Source: Metabacillus schmidteae
GTDB lineage: Bacteria; Bacillota; Bacilli; Bacillales; Bacillaceae
Length of the DNA stretch: 64,000 nucleotides
NCBI RefSeq assembly: GCF_903166545.1
Contig: NZ_CAESCH010000001.1
Coordinates: 2,298,001 to 2,362,000, forward strand
Reading direction: 5' to 3'
In this document: positions 18,298-31,112 of the stretch, piece by piece
Numbering within the stretch: the first letter of the stretch is position 1
Layout: every line of letters starts with the position of its first letter
Notes under the pieces: model-generated
The model's database searches: none
What the model was told of the DNA's origin: nothing
Seen by the model: only the letters and a program-made list of their open reading frames with translations
Position numbers and translations under genes: made by a program

Positions 18298-18984
18298 ATG
18301 AACATACAGGAAAATTATTATGCTATTCAAAATACAATACAAACTACATGTAAACGGGTTGGTAGAAATCCAAAGGAAATTAACATCATAGCCGTTACAA
18401 AATATGTAAGTGTTCAACGTGCAAAGAAAGCGTTGGAAGCTGGTGTCCGTCATCTTGGTGAAAACCGGGATGATGGACTAAATGAAAAGGTAAAAGAACT
18501 GGGAAATATACCAACATGGCATTTTATCGGTTCGCTCCAAACGAGAAAAGTGAAAAATATCGTTGATAAAGTTGATTTCATTCATTCACTTGATAGATTG
18601 TCATTAGCAAAAGAAATTGATAAAAGAGCTAGTAATCCAATGAAATGTTTTGTCCAAGTAAATGCTTCTGGAGAAGAATCTAAACATGGCTGCTCACCAG
18701 AAGAGGTTGTTGATTTCATCCAACAGTTAACTACTTACAAAAATATTCAAGTTGTTGGATTAATGACAATGGCCCCAAACACTGAAAATAAGGTAGTTAT
18801 AAGAAATTGCTTTAAAAAGTTAAAACAACTTCAACATGATGTACAAGCATTACAGTTACAATCTGCACCTTGCCACGAGTTATCAATGGGAATGTCAAAT
18901 GATTATGAGATCGCAATTGAGGAAGGTGCAACATATATAAGAATTGGTACTTCACTTGTTGGAAATGAAACTGGAGGTGTATAA
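18298..18984 (+). CDS. ylmE: PLP-homeostasis protein (YggS/PROSC family)
   Basis: This 228 aa single-domain TIM-barrel protein binds pyridoxal phosphate and has no known catalytic reaction. IIAVTKYVS holds the PLP-binding lysine (about residue 36), HLGENRDD and [13 protein letters not shown] are family signatures, and [23 protein letters not shown] binds phosphate. In Gram-positives it often lies next to sepF, as here. It ends one base before sepF ATG 18986. Confidence 0.92.
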   Translation: MNIQENYYAIQNTIQTTCKRVGRNPKEINIIAVTKYVSVQRAKKALEAGVRHLGENRDDGLNEKVKELGNIPTWHFIGSLQTRKVKNIVDKVDFIHSLDRLSLAKEIDKRASNPMKCFVQVNASGEESKHGCSPEEVVDFIQQLTTYKNIQVVGLMTMAPNTENKVVIRNCFKKLKQLQHDVQALQLQSAPCHELSMGMSNDYEIAIEEGATYIRIGTSLVGNETGGV

Positions 18985-18985
18985 T

Positions 18986-19435
18986 ATGTCAATTAAAAAT
19001 AGATTTAAAAGCTTTTTTGCCTTAGATGAAGAAGAATATGAATACGAAGAGCCTGAAACAAAAGAATCGGAATATGAGGTTCCACAGCCCCAAACATTTC
19101 CGCAAAAAACAACTCAATCATCTAAACAAAATGTTGTAAGTTTGCAAAGTGTTCAAAAATCATCTAAAGTGGTTTTATCTGAACCAAGAGTATACGCCGA
19201 AGCACAAGAGATTGCAGATCAATTAAAAAATCGACGAGCTGTCGTTGTTAATCTTCAAAGCATTCAAAGAGACCAAGCAAAACGAATAGTTGATTTCTTA
19301 AGTGGCACCGTTTATGCTATTGGTGGGGATATTCAGCGTATTGGCACAAATATCTTTTTATGCACCCCTGATAATGTGGATGTATCGGGAGCGATATCAG
19401 AATTAGTATCAGAAGATGATCATCAAAGGTGGTAG
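18986..19435 (+). CDS. sepF: Cell-division protein SepF
   Basis: This FtsZ-binding membrane anchor forms arcs at the septum. The N-terminal amphipathic membrane helix is [14 protein letters not shown], followed by an acidic linker and the SepF core ([15 protein letters not shown] to the C-terminal HQRW). ATG 18986 (149 aa) has TGGAGGTG upstream and was preferred over upstream in-frame codons that lie inside ylmE. Confidence 0.95.
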   Translation: MSIKNRFKSFFALDEEEYEYEEPETKESEYEVPQPQTFPQKTTQSSKQNVVSLQSVQKSSKVVLSEPRVYAEAQEIADQLKNRRAVVVNLQSIQRDQAKRIVDFLSGTVYAIGGDIQRIGTNIFLCTPDNVDVSGAISELVSEDDHQRW

Positions 19436-19441
19436 GCAAAC

Positions 19442-19705
19442 ATGGGTACATTGTTTAGTATCATTAATACTCTTATAACGTTTTACTCGTATGCGCTTAT
19501 CGTATACATATTACTTTCATGGTTTCCTGGAGCTAGAGAGTCAGGTTTTGGTCAATTTTTGGCTAAAATCTGTGAACCGTATTTAGAGCCTTTCCGAAAA
19601 ATTATTCCTCCATTAGGAATGATCGATATTTCACCAATCGTCGCAATCTTAGCTTTACGATTTGCTTCATATGGTGTTGCTTCAATATTTAGTATGATTG
19701 GCTAG
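19442..19705 (+). CDS. ylmG: YggT-family membrane protein YlmG
   Basis: This 87 aa protein has two hydrophobic segments and the YggT motif [32 protein letters not shown]. The family is linked by neighbourhood to division and membrane organisation; the molecular role is unknown. AAAGGTGG precedes the ATG. A strong terminator follows. Confidence 0.9.
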   Translation: MGTLFSIINTLITFYSYALIVYILLSWFPGARESGFGQFLAKICEPYLEPFRKIIPPLGMIDISPIVAILALRFASYGVASIFSMIG

Positions 19706-19733
19706 GGACTATATAAATAGTCCCTCTTTTTTT
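19704..19733 (+). terminator. Intrinsic terminator after ylmG
   Basis: AGGGACT (19704-19710) pairs with AGTCCCT (19719-19725), followed by CTTTTTTT. It ends the ylmD-ylmG unit. Confidence 0.85.
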
Positions 19734-19793
19734 ACTGTGAGAAATTGGCGATAAGCGAAATTTTCTACTATTTTTTATATACGGAGTTGAACT

Positions 19794-20570
19794 ATGAATC
19801 AAATTTACCAGCATTTTCGCCACGAAGAACGGCAATTTATCGATCAAGTTATCGAATGGAAGGAAAACGTACTGAATCAATATAGTCCAAAGCTTACAGA
19901 TTTTCTAGACCCTCGTGAACAGGAAATTGTTTCTTCGGTTATTGGGGAACATTTAGATGTTAGGGTAACTTTTTCTGGAGGTGTTGACGATACAGAAAGG
20001 AAACGCGCTTTACTCTATCCTGATTACTATGAGGTCAAAGAAGAAGATTTTCAATTAGCGTTGTTTGAAGTGCAGTATGCCTCGAAATTTATTACTTTGC
20101 AGCATAGGCAAGTGTTAGGGTCTTTAATGAGCCTGGGATTAAAGAGAAATAAATTTGGAGACATTCGATTTTATAATGATATGGTACATTTTATATGTGC
20201 AAGCGAGATTTCTGATTATCTTTTTGCGAATTTTAATGAGATTGGCCGAGCTAAAATTTCTTTGAAGAATTTAGATGTACATTCATTTATTCCGAACAAA
20301 GAAGATGTGCAAGAAATGGTCACAACAGTCTCCTCATTGCGACTGGATGTGGTAGGAGCAGCAATATATAATTTATCACGTCAAAAAATTCAACCTCTTA
20401 TCACAAATGGTCATGTAAAGGTAAACTGGAAGGTTGTGGATTCTGCCTCGTTTGAATGTCGTGAAGGAGATACTTTGTCAATTCGAGGATACGGAAGAAG
20501 TAAATTGACTTCAATCGAAGGGAGAACGAAAAAAGATCGAGTTAGAGTTGTTATTAGTAAGCAAAAATGA
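19794..20570 (+). CDS. ylmH: S4-domain RNA-binding protein YlmH
   Basis: This 258 aa protein carries a C-terminal S4 RNA-binding domain (about residues 180-245; RLDVVGAAIYNLSRQKIQPLITNGHVKVNWK). B. subtilis YlmH has been reported to act on obstructed 60S subunits in ribosome-associated quality control, alongside RqcH, whose gene is also in this window (45303-47018). ACGGAG lies 8 bases before the ATG. It stands between the ylmG terminator and divIVA. Confidence 0.88.
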   Translation: MNQIYQHFRHEERQFIDQVIEWKENVLNQYSPKLTDFLDPREQEIVSSVIGEHLDVRVTFSGGVDDTERKRALLYPDYYEVKEEDFQLALFEVQYASKFITLQHRQVLGSLMSLGLKRNKFGDIRFYNDMVHFICASEISDYLFANFNEIGRAKISLKNLDVHSFIPNKEDVQEMVTTVSSLRLDVVGAAIYNLSRQKIQPLITNGHVKVNWKVVDSASFECREGDTLSIRGYGRSKLTSIEGRTKKDRVRVVISKQK

Positions 20571-20645
20571 CACCTGTGTGAGATTAAAAACAAAATAATT
20601 TAAAAGAATTAGCAGGATTTTCAACAAACCTGTCGAATTATGATT

Positions 20646-20651
20646 TATAAT
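20646..20651 (+). promoter_or_regulatory. Possible -10 element for divIVA
   Basis: A consensus TATAAT lies 46 bases before the divIVA ATG. The best -35 candidate (TTCAAC at 20620-20625) is poorly spaced, at 20 bases. Confidence 0.4.
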
Positions 20652-20696
20652 GTTGTCAAGGATTAACTATTTCACTACATATTGGAGGTGGCATCC

Positions 20697-21203
20697 ATGC
20701 CTTTAACACCTTTAGACATCCATAATAAGGAATTTAATAAAGGGTTTCGTGGATATGATGAGGATGAAGTAAATGAATTTTTAGATCAAGTCATTAAAGA
20801 TTACGAGATGATTATCCGCGAAAAGAAAGAATTAGAATCACGTGTAACAGAATTAAATGAAAAACTAGGTCACTTTACCAATATTGAAGAGACATTGAAT
20901 AAATCAATTGTGATCGCACAAGAAGCAGCTGAAGAAGTAAAGCGTAATGCACAAAAAGAATCAAAGCTTATTATTAAAGAAGCTGAGAAAAATGCCGACC
21001 GTATCATTAATGAATCATTATCAAAATCCAGAAAAATTGCGATGGAGATTGAAGAACTTAAAAAACAATCAAAAGTATTTAGAACTCGATTCCAAATGCT
21101 AATTGAAGCTCAACTGGATCTTCTAAAAAACGATGATTGGGATCATTTATTAGAGTATGAAGTGGAGCCTATTTTTGGTGAAGCAGAAGAAACAAAAAGC
21201 TAA
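20697..21203 (+). CDS. divIVA: Septum and pole placement protein DivIVA
   Basis: This curvature-sensing coiled-coil scaffold at poles and septa positions MinJ-MinCD and, during sporulation, RacA. The N-terminal lipid-binding domain reads PLTPLDIHNKEFNKGFRGYD and is followed by a long coiled coil with ADRIINESLSKSRKIAMEIE. ATG 20697 (168 aa) has GGAGGTGG upstream; the earlier in-frame codon at 20682 overlaps that site. Confidence 0.97.
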   Translation: MPLTPLDIHNKEFNKGFRGYDEDEVNEFLDQVIKDYEMIIREKKELESRVTELNEKLGHFTNIEETLNKSIVIAQEAAEEVKRNAQKESKLIIKEAEKNADRIINESLSKSRKIAMEIEELKKQSKVFRTRFQMLIEAQLDLLKNDDWDHLLEYEVEPIFGEAEETKS

Positions 21204-21226
21204 ACTTGACTTTTTGTTTTTTTATC
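21191..21226 (+). terminator. A/T-rich terminator hairpin of divIVA overlapping the ileS promoter
   Basis: ACAAAAAG (21191-21198) pairs with CTTTTTGT and leads into a T run. The -35 of the ileS promoter sits at its loop, so the two signals overlap. Confidence 0.4.
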
Positions 21227-21235
21227 GCATATAAT
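21206..21235 (+). promoter_or_regulatory. Sigma-A promoter of ileS
   Basis: TTGACT (21206-21211), 18 bases and a consensus TATAAT (21230-21235) start the T-box leader about 360 bases before ileS. Confidence 0.75.
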
Positions 21236-21241
21236 ACGGAA

Positions 21242-21521
21242 ACGTAGATATTTTTTAAAAACTCATAACACAAATGTTAAACGGTGAAAGGGACAGTAGT
21301 CTTTAACAACCTTATTTAAGCGAATCGAGGACGGTGGAAGCTCGACATAAGGATAAAGATGAACATCACCCTGGAGTTCCATGCTGAACATGTTTAATAA
21401 GTAAGCAATGGCGATACATTCACGTTACGAATGCTGGAGCGGATTAAATAACAGATTTAATCTAATAGGGTGGTACCGCGAGATAACCTTCTCGTCCCTT
21501 GTAGGGATGAGAAGGTTTTTT
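21242..21521 (+). promoter_or_regulatory. T-box riboswitch for ileS (isoleucine)
   Basis: This tRNA-sensing leader has the T-box core AGGGTGGTACCGCG (21467-21480) followed by a terminator with arms 21485-21499 and 21503-21517 and a T tract. A candidate specifier ATC (Ile) is at 21365-21367 within GAACATCACC. Uncharged tRNA-Ile would stabilise the antiterminator and allow ileS transcription. The 5' boundary is estimated from the promoter. The 80 bases after it hold only the ribosome site of ileS. Confidence 0.93.
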
Positions 21522-21603
21522 GTGTTTACAAGGGCTTAAATAACCTTATGAGATAGAAACAGAAAAATAGCTAAATAAGTTTAATGAATGTGGAGGAATA
21601 AAG

Positions 21604-24366
21604 ATGGATTACAAAGATACCCTTCTGATGCCAAAGACAGATTTTCCAATGAGAGGGAACCTACCTAAAAGAGAACCATTAATTCAAGAAAAATGGGAAG
21701 AAATGAAGATTTATGAAAAGGTACAGGAACGTACAAAAGACCGTCCTCTTTTCGTTTTACATGATGGTCCTCCATATGCTAATGGTGACATTCATATGGG
21801 TCATGCTTTAAATAAAATCTTAAAGGACTTTATTGTCCGTTACAAATCTATGATTGGATATTGTGCTCCTTATGTACCTGGTTGGGATACACATGGTTTG
21901 CCAATTGAAACAGCCTTGACAAAAAATAAAAAAGTGAAAAGAAAAGAAATGTCGGTAGCAGAGTTCCGTAAGCTTTGTGAAGAATATGCATGGGAGCAAA
22001 TCAATGGTCAACGTGAGCAATTTAAGCGACTTGGCGTTCGTGGTGATTGGGAAAATCCTTATGTTACATTGAAGCCGGAATATGAAGCACAGCAAATAAA
22101 AGTATTTGGTGAAATGGCGAAAAAAGGATATATCTACAAAGGGTTAAAACCTGTTTATTGGTCTCCATCAAGTGAATCAGCTCTTGCAGAAGCAGAGATT
22201 GAATATGCTGACAAACGCTCTCCATCAATTTATGTAGCATTTCCTGTGAAAGATGGAAAAGGTGTTCTTTCAAATGATGTAAAAATTGTCATTTGGACTA
22301 CAACTCCATGGACAATGCCAGCTAACTTAGGTATTTCAGTACATCCTGAATTAGAATACAGTGTAATTGCAGCAGATGGTGATCAGTATTTAGTTGCATC
22401 AGAGCTGGTAGAATCAGTAGCTTCAACTATCGGTTGGGAAAATTATGAAGTTGCACAAACATTAAAAGGCTCTCAGCTCGATCGTGTTGTAGCAAAGCAT
22501 CCAATTTATGACCGTGAATCATTAGTTATGCTTGGAGAGCATGTAACAAGTGATGGTGGAACTGGTTGTGTTCATACAGCACCAGGTCACGGGGAAGATG
22601 ACTTTGTTGTTGGGATGCAATATGGCTTGGATGTATTATGTCCTGTTGATGAAAAAGGATATATGACAAACGAAGCCCCTGGTTTTGAAGGATTATTTTA
22701 CGATGAAGCGAACAAACCGATCACAGAAAAACTACAAGAAGTTGGAGCATTATTAAAGCTTCAGTTTATAACACACTCTTATCCACATGATTGGAGAACA
22801 AAAAAGCCAACTATTTTCCGTGCGACAGCACAATGGTTTGCTTCTATTAAAGATTTCCGCGATGACCTTTTAAAAGCTGTAAATGAAACGAAATGGGTAC
22901 CTGCATGGGGAGAAACACGTCTTTATAACATGGTCCGTGATCGTGGAGATTGGTGTATTTCTCGTCAACGTGCATGGGGTGTACCGATTCCGGTATTTTA
23001 TGCTGAAAATGGTGAACCAATTATCACAGATGTAACAATTGAGCATGTATCAAACTTGTTCCGTGATCATGGTTCAAATATTTGGTTTGAACGTGAAGCG
23101 AAAGATCTTTTACCAGAAGGATTTACCCATGAAGGAAGTCCAAACGGTAAGTTCACAAAAGAAAATGATATTATGGATGTTTGGTTTGATTCAGGCTCTT
23201 CTCATCAAGCTGTTTTATTAGAAAGAGAAGATCTCCAAAGACCGGCAGATTTATATCTTGAAGGCTCAGATCAATATCGTGGTTGGTTTAACTCATCTTT
23301 ATCGACTGCAGTAGCTGTTACCGGTAAAGCACCATACAAAGGTGTTCTAAGCCATGGATTTGCTTTAGATGGTGAAGGTCGTAAAATGAGTAAATCTTTA
23401 GGGAACACAGTCGTACCCGCTAAGGTTATGAATCAACTTGGAGGAGATATTCTTCGTTTATGGGTAGCTTCAGTTGATTACCAAGCTGATGTACGTGTAT
23501 CTGATGCTATTCTTAAACAAGTTGCAGAAGTGTATAGAAAAATTCGTAATACGTTCCGTTTCTTATTAGGAAACTTAAGTGACTTTAATCCGGCAACAGA
23601 TTCAGTAAGCCTGGAAAATTTACGTGATGTAGACCGTTATATGCTTGTGAAACTTAACAAGTTAACGAAACGTGTTAAAGAAGCATACGATCAATATGAA
23701 TTTGCAGCCATTTATCATGCCGTACACAATTTCTGTACCATTGAATTAAGCTCATTTTATTTGGATTTTGCAAAAGATGTACTATATATTGAATCAAAAG
23801 AAAATCATGAGCGTCGTGCTATTCAAACGGTGCTATATGAAACATTGCTTTCTTTAGTTAAATTAGTAACACCAATTCTTCCTCATACAGCTGATGAAGT
23901 CTGGGAGCAAATTGATTCTGTTGAAGAGGAAAGTGTTCAACTTGTTGATATGCCAGATGTAAAAGAGTATGCACAGGCAGATGAACTTGAAAAGAAATGG
24001 GATGCTTTCATGACATTACGTGATGATGTGTTAAAAGCATTAGAAGTAGCGCGTAATGAAAAAGTCATTGGAAAATCCTTAACAGCAAGTATTTCTTTAT
24101 ATCCAAATGCAGAGGCAAAAGCATTATTAGACTCTGTTGAGGAAGACTTAAAACAACTATTTATTGTTTCCGGTTTTGAAATTGCAGGAGATTATGCTGC
24201 TGCTTCTGAAGATGTTCAAACATTTGATTCAGTAAAGATTGTCATTTCACAAGCTGAAGGTGAAACATGTGAACGTTGTTGGATTGTTACTCCAGAAATT
24301 GGTCAAGTTGAAGAACATCCAACATTATGTCAACGATGTGCAGCGATTGTAAAAGAACATTATTAA
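21604..24366 (+). CDS. ileS: Isoleucyl-tRNA synthetase
   Basis: This class I synthetase charges tRNA-Ile. The HIGH-type motif is [16 protein letters not shown], and the KMSKS motif is [10 protein letters not shown]. The CP1 editing domain includes [13 protein letters not shown] and [11 protein letters not shown], and [10 protein letters not shown] follows it. The C-terminal zinc site is CERCW...CQRC. At 920 aa it is the bacterial IleS1 type, expected to be mupirocin-sensitive from this architecture. TGGAGGAA precedes the ATG. Confidence 0.98.
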   Translation: MDYKDTLLMPKTDFPMRGNLPKREPLIQEKWEEMKIYEKVQERTKDRPLFVLHDGPPYANGDIHMGHALNKILKDFIVRYKSMIGYCAPYVPGWDTHGLPIETALTKNKKVKRKEMSVAEFRKLCEEYAWEQINGQREQFKRLGVRGDWENPYVTLKPEYEAQQIKVFGEMAKKGYIYKGLKPVYWSPSSESALAEAEIEYADKRSPSIYVAFPVKDGKGVLSNDVKIVIWTTTPWTMPANLGISVHPELEYSVIAADGDQYLVASELVESVASTIGWENYEVAQTLKGSQLDRVVAKHPIYDRESLVMLGEHVTSDGGTGCVHTAPGHGEDDFVVGMQYGLDVLCPVDEKGYMTNEAPGFEGLFYDEANKPITEKLQEVGALLKLQFITHSYPHDWRTKKPTIFRATAQWFASIKDFRDDLLKAVNETKWVPAWGETRLYNMVRDRGDWCISRQRAWGVPIPVFYAENGEPIITDVTIEHVSNLFRDHGSNIWFEREAKDLLPEGFTHEGSPNGKFTKENDIMDVWFDSGSSHQAVLLEREDLQRPADLYLEGSDQYRGWFNSSLSTAVAVTGKAPYKGVLSHGFALDGEGRKMSKSLGNTVVPAKVMNQLGGDILRLWVASVDYQADVRVSDAILKQVAEVYRKIRNTFRFLLGNLSDFNPATDSVSLENLRDVDRYMLVKLNKLTKRVKEAYDQYEFAAIYHAVHNFCTIELSSFYLDFAKDVLYIESKENHERRAIQTVLYETLLSLVKLVTPILPHTADEVWEQIDSVEEESVQLVDMPDVKEYAQADELEKKWDAFMTLRDDVLKALEVARNEKVIGKSLTASISLYPNAEAKALLDSVEEDLKQLFIVSGFEIAGDYAAASEDVQTFDSVKIVISQAEGETCERCWIVTPEIGQVEEHPTLCQRCAAIVKEHY

Positions 24367-24371
24367 TTTTT

Positions 24372-24405
24372 AAAAGCCATGTCCAATATTGGATATGGCT
24401 TTTTA
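24372..24405 (+). terminator. Intrinsic terminator after ileS
   Basis: AAAAGCCATGTCCA pairs with TGGATATGGCTTTT around an ATAT loop with one mismatch, ending in T residues. Confidence 0.85.
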
Positions 24406-24616
24406 TATTGTGATGAAAGAAGTACACGCCCATTTTTTTACAAAAGCGTTTCGAACAATTGGAACAGGGGTAAAAAATACATATCTAAACGAGAATTGAC
24501 CGAAATATTCAAGTTAGCAGCCTTTACATGCACAGGAAAATTCTTATCAGGGTGAGGCAAGAAACTTTCGGGCAAAACTATATTAACATCATGAGAAGGA
24601 TAAGGAGTTGTCCATC

Positions 24617-24979
24617 TTGAATAAATTTTCTGGTATTCGTTATGAATTACAAGTGATAAAAGAAGAACTGCGAGCACGTTTATTTGATCACAGTTTGTTT
24701 GAAATGACTTGTGACGATCATCAAAGTAAAAATCATACATTGATGCATCATATAAAAGAGGAACTTCAAGATGTAGAACGTGCCTTAATGAAAATTGATA
24801 AAGGACTTTACGGGTATTGTGAAGAAACCGGTGAAGAAATTCCTTTTGAAAAATTAAGGATACTCCCAACAGCTAGAACAAAATATGATTTCTTTTTCCA
24901 AGAATTATTTGAACGAAAATCCCTTCCACAATACGACTATACTCATGAAGGAACATATATTACAGGCAGTGATTATTAA
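24617..24979 (+). CDS. ylyA: DksA/TraR-like protein YlyA with degenerate zinc finger
   Basis: This small protein has an N-terminal helical region (HHIKEELQDVERALMKIDKG) and a C-terminal DksA-like finger region YGYCEETGEEIPFEKLRILPTART. Only one of the usual zinc-binding cysteines remains; the second CxxC is replaced by ARTKYD. In B. subtilis, YlyA is a sporulation-stage regulator affecting sigma-G transcription. TTG 24617 (120 aa) was chosen because AAGGAG (24602-24607) is 9 bases upstream; TTG 24608 abuts it. The 250-base region before it shows no clear promoter. Confidence 0.8.
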   Translation: MNKFSGIRYELQVIKEELRARLFDHSLFEMTCDDHQSKNHTLMHHIKEELQDVERALMKIDKGLYGYCEETGEEIPFEKLRILPTARTKYDFFFQELFERKSLPQYDYTHEGTYITGSDY

Positions 24980-24985
24980 ACTGGA

Positions 24986-25026
24986 GCTCAAATTACTTAA
25001 TTAATGTGAGTAATTTGAGTTTTTTT
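24986..25026 (+). terminator. Intrinsic terminator after ylyA
   Basis: CTCAAATTACT (24987-24997) pairs with AGTAATTTGAG (25009-25019), followed by seven T residues. Confidence 0.85.
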
Positions 25027-25063
25027 ATTTAAATAATGGAATATTGGATCATTTAGCAACTTC

Positions 25064-25093
25064 TTTACGCTTTCTTTTTTATTATGGTACAAT
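25064..25093 (+). promoter_or_regulatory. Sigma-A promoter of lspA-rluD
   Basis: TTTACG (25064-25069), 18 bases and TACAAT (25088-25093), with TGG forming an extended -10. Confidence 0.6.
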
Positions 25094-25141
25094 TCATAAG
25101 GATAAACTTGTACAAATAGAACATAGAAAGTTGGGGAGAAT

Positions 25142-25606
25142 GTGTATTATTACATAATTGCCGGTTTAATTATCATAATTGACCAACTAACAAAATGGTT
25201 GATTGTGAAAAATATGGAAATTGGTGATCATATTCCTGTTATTGAAAATTTCCTTTATATCACATCCCATCGTAATAGGGGAGCAGCCTGGGGGATACTT
25301 CAAGGACAAATGTGGTTTTTCTACATTATCACAGCAATCGTCATAGTAGGATTGATTTATTATATCCAAAAACATACGAAGCAAAATGTGGTCATGGGTG
25401 TTGCATTAGGATTTATGCTGGGTGGAGCAATTGGTAATTTCATTGACCGTTTATTCCGTAAAGAAGTTGTTGATTTTATAAATACATATATCTTTTCATA
25501 TGACTTCCCAATTTTTAATATAGCTGATTCCGCTTTATGTATTGGAGTTGGATTATTATTTATCCATATGTTGTTTTTTGAAGGGAAAAAGAAGGAGCAA
25601 GCTTAA
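25142..25606 (+). CDS. lspA: Lipoprotein signal peptidase (signal peptidase II)
   Basis: This membrane aspartic protease cleaves signal peptides of diacylglyceryl-modified prolipoproteins. It has four membrane helices. The catalytic aspartates lie in [11 protein letters not shown] and [11 protein letters not shown], and the N-terminus carries [13 protein letters not shown] 25142 is used because GGGGAGAA precedes it; the ATG two bases earlier is in another frame. The stop overlaps the rluD start by one base (TAATG). Confidence 0.95.
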   Translation: MYYYIIAGLIIIIDQLTKWLIVKNMEIGDHIPVIENFLYITSHRNRGAAWGILQGQMWFFYIITAIVIVGLIYYIQKHTKQNVVMGVALGFMLGGAIGNFIDRLFRKEVVDFINTYIFSYDFPIFNIADSALCIGVGLLFIHMLFFEGKKKEQA

Positions 25607-26520
25607 TGAATACGTTTGAATTACAAGTAAATGAAGAACATAAAAATGAGCGAATTGATAAATTTTTATCTACAGTTAATAATGAATGGTCACGTACTCA
25701 AGTACAGCTTTGGATTAAGGATGGATTAGTAAAAGTAAATGACCGATCAATAAAAACAAATTATAAATGCCAAGTAGATGATCATATCACTGTTGAAATA
25801 CCAGAGCCTGAAGCGTTAGATGTTGCTGCAGAAGAAATGGATTTGGATATCTATTATGAAGATCAGGATGTGTTAGTGGTTAATAAACCAAAAGGAATGG
25901 TCGTACATCCTGCCCCGGGTCATATGAGTGGCACTCTTGTGAATGGTTTAATGGCCCATTGCAAAGATCTTTCAGGAATTAATGGTGTGTTAAGACCAGG
26001 CATTGTTCATAGAATTGATAAAGATACATCCGGATTACTTATGGTAGCAAAAAATGATATGGCACATGAATCCTTAGTGCAACAACTTGTAGATAAAACG
26101 GTTACCCGTCGATACAAAGCACTTGTCCACGGAAATATCCAGCATGATCACGGAACAATTAATGCACCTATTGGTCGTGATAAAGTTGATCGTCAAAGTA
26201 TGACGGTTACCAATATTAGCAGTAAAGAAGCTGTCACTCACTTTCATGTATTAGAACGATTTGAACAATATACATTTGTTGAGTGTCAACTTGAAACAGG
26301 AAGAACACATCAAATTCGTGTTCATATGAAATACATTGGGTATCCACTTGTTGGTGATCCGAAATATGGACCTAAGAAGACGCTGCCGATCAATGGACAG
26401 GCACTTCATGCGGGAATCCTTGGTTTTGAGCATCCGAGAACAAAGGAATACCTTGAATTTGAAGCACCATTACCAGAAGAGTTTGTAAAAGTTTTAGAGC
26501 AAATTAAAAATAATCGTTGA
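25606..26520 (+). CDS. rluD: 23S rRNA pseudouridine synthase, RluD family
   Basis: This enzyme converts uridine to pseudouridine in 23S rRNA. The N-terminal S4 domain (ERIDKFLSTVNNEWSRTQVQ) is followed by the catalytic domain with GIVHRIDKDTSGLLMVAK, where the Asp is catalytic, and ETGRTHQIRVHMKYIG. It is 304 aa, orthologous to B. subtilis YlyB. The exact target positions cannot be told from sequence. Its stop codon lies inside the -35 of the pyrR promoter. Confidence 0.92.
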   Translation: MNTFELQVNEEHKNERIDKFLSTVNNEWSRTQVQLWIKDGLVKVNDRSIKTNYKCQVDDHITVEIPEPEALDVAAEEMDLDIYYEDQDVLVVNKPKGMVVHPAPGHMSGTLVNGLMAHCKDLSGINGVLRPGIVHRIDKDTSGLLMVAKNDMAHESLVQQLVDKTVTRRYKALVHGNIQHDHGTINAPIGRDKVDRQSMTVTNISSKEAVTHFHVLERFEQYTFVECQLETGRTHQIRVHMKYIGYPLVGDPKYGPKKTLPINGQALHAGILGFEHPRTKEYLEFEAPLPEEFVKVLEQIKNNR

Positions 26521-26545
26521 CACAATTCTACATGTTTGTCATAAT
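26517..26545 (+). promoter_or_regulatory. Sigma-A promoter of the pyr operon
   Basis: A consensus TTGACA (26517-26522), 17 bases and CATAAT (26540-26545). The -35 overlaps the rluD stop. Confidence 0.75.
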
Positions 26546-26551
26546 GTAAAT

Positions 26552-27265
<714 letters not shown>

Positions 27266-27275
27266 TCGTACCCTT

Positions 27276-27383
27276 TAAAGACTTGTCCAGAGAGGCAGCA
27301 AAGGGGACATAAAGATGTAGTCAATCAAGACTGCTTATCTTTTTGTACCTCTTTGCACTTAAAAACTGGCAAAGAGGTTTTTT
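27276..27383 (+). promoter_or_regulatory. PyrR-dependent attenuator 2, between pyrR and pyrP
   Basis: The PyrR site TTGTCCAGAGAGGCA (about 27283-27297) is followed by a terminator with arms ACCTCTTTGC (27347-27356) and GCAAAGAGGT (27369-27378) and a T tract. Confidence 0.92.
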
Positions 27384-27454
27384 GTTTAATAAAAAGCTTT
27401 TCTTTCAAACATACACACTATCAAAGAATGAATTAACATCGGAGGTTCAAAAAT

Positions 27455-28735
27455 ATGAAAGAAGATCAAATCGTTTTAGACGTAAAAGATACACCAAAGC
27501 CATTAACTTGGCTGGCACTAAGTTTTCAACATTTATTCGCAATGTTTGGTGCAACAATCCTTGTACCATTTCTTGTTGAATTAGACCCGGCAGTAGCTCT
27601 AATTTCAAGTGGTCTAGGTACAATAGCATTTTTATTAATTACTAAAGGCCAAGTACCAGCGTATCTCGGGTCATCATTTGCGTTTATAACACCAATTATT
27701 GTTGCAAAAGCATCTGCTGGTATAGGTGCAGCTATGGTTGGGAGCTTCTTAGCAGGTTTAGTTTATGGAATAATCGCCTTACTTATTAAAGGAACTGGCC
27801 ATAAATGGATTATGAAAATCCTTCCACCCGTTGTTGTTGGCCCGGTTATTATCGTTATCGGATTAGGTTTAGCTGGTACAGCAGTTGGAATGGCAACAAA
27901 TGATCCAGCTGGAGAATACAGCTTAAAATATTTTTCAGCAGCATTAGTCACATTATTAATTACTATCTTATGTTCAATTTTTCTTAAAGGATTTTTTAAT
28001 CTAATACCAGTGTTAATCGGAATTGTTGGAGGTTACATCTATTCACTGGCAATTGGCATCATTGATTTCACAAATGTTATTGAAGCAAAATGGTTACAAG
28101 TACCGAACTTTGTTCTTCCATTTGTTGATTATACACCATCGATATCCCTTGACATTGTTCTGTTGATGGTACCCGTTGTTGTTGTAACAATATCAGAACA
28201 TATCGGTCACCAATTAGTTTTAGGTAAGGTTGTAGGTAGAGATTATATTGAGAAACCAGGCTTACATCGTTCATTATTGGGAGATGGTGTAGCAACAATG
28301 ATTGCTTCTCTCATCGGCGGTCCCCCAAACACAACATACGGAGAGAATATCGGAGTATTAGCCATTACAAGAGTTTATAGCATCTTTGTTATAGCAGGTG
28401 CTGCAGTACTAGCGATCCTCTTCGGGTTTATAGGAAAGATTTCAGCGTTAATCAGTTCAATCCCTTCTCCAGTTATGGGAGGTGTATCAATTTTATTATT
28501 CGGGATTATCGCTTCTTCAGGATTACGAATGATGATTGACAGCAAATTAGACCTTGGAAATAAAAGAAATCTCATTATTGCTTCTGTAATCTTAGTCATA
28601 GGAATTGGTGAAGCAACATTGAAAATAGGAAATTTAGACTTGCATGGCATGGCATTAGCTGCGCTTATTGGAATCGGATTGAACTTAGTTCTGCCAGCTG
28701 ATAAAGATGAAACAATCAATAAAGAAACAGCATAA
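27455..28735 (+). CDS. pyrP: Uracil permease (NCS2 family)
   Basis: This uracil:proton symporter in the cytoplasmic membrane has about 12-14 helices in 426 aa. The N-terminal LALSFQHLFAMFGATILVP is the NCS2 helix-1 QHLFAMFG motif, and TISEHIGHQLVLGKV and GGPPNTTYGENIGVLAITRV are the helix-8 and helix-10 substrate-site motifs. CGGAGG precedes the ATG. Transcription is gated by attenuator 2, linking uptake to pyrimidine level. Confidence 0.96.
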   Translation: MKEDQIVLDVKDTPKPLTWLALSFQHLFAMFGATILVPFLVELDPAVALISSGLGTIAFLLITKGQVPAYLGSSFAFITPIIVAKASAGIGAAMVGSFLAGLVYGIIALLIKGTGHKWIMKILPPVVVGPVIIVIGLGLAGTAVGMATNDPAGEYSLKYFSAALVTLLITILCSIFLKGFFNLIPVLIGIVGGYIYSLAIGIIDFTNVIEAKWLQVPNFVLPFVDYTPSISLDIVLLMVPVVVVTISEHIGHQLVLGKVVGRDYIEKPGLHRSLLGDGVATMIASLIGGPPNTTYGENIGVLAITRVYSIFVIAGAAVLAILFGFIGKISALISSIPSPVMGGVSILLFGIIASSGLRMMIDSKLDLGNKRNLIIASVILVIGIGEATLKIGNLDLHGMALAALIGIGLNLVLPADKDETINKETA

Positions 28736-28751
28736 GAGAATGGCTTAGATC

Positions 28752-28864
28752 TTTTAAAGAGAAGTCCAGAGAGGCTTAAAAGGGTGTAAGGCAAACAAGG
28801 TATCACTATACCTTCATTTGCTCTACCTAAAACACCCTGATAACCAATATCAGGGTGTTTTTTT
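28752..28864 (+). promoter_or_regulatory. PyrR-dependent attenuator 3, between pyrP and pyrB
   Basis: The PyrR site AGTCCAGAGAGGCTT (28763-28777) is followed by a terminator with arms 28830-28842 and 28848-28860 and seven T residues. Confidence 0.92.
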
Positions 28865-28912
28865 AAAAAAGGAAAACTAGTAATAAGCTTTTCTCCCAAA
28901 ATAGGAACATAG

Positions 28913-31108
<2,196 letters not shown>

Positions 31109-31112
<4 letters not shown>

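Noticed and set aside
23039-23221. 60-codon plus-strand ORF inside ileS
   Set aside because: It is an alternative frame of ileS without a ribosome site or recognisable product.
27343-27579. 78-codon plus-strand ORF across the second pyr attenuator
   Set aside because: It runs through the terminator hairpin and into pyrP in another frame, with no ribosome site. It is a chance open frame.
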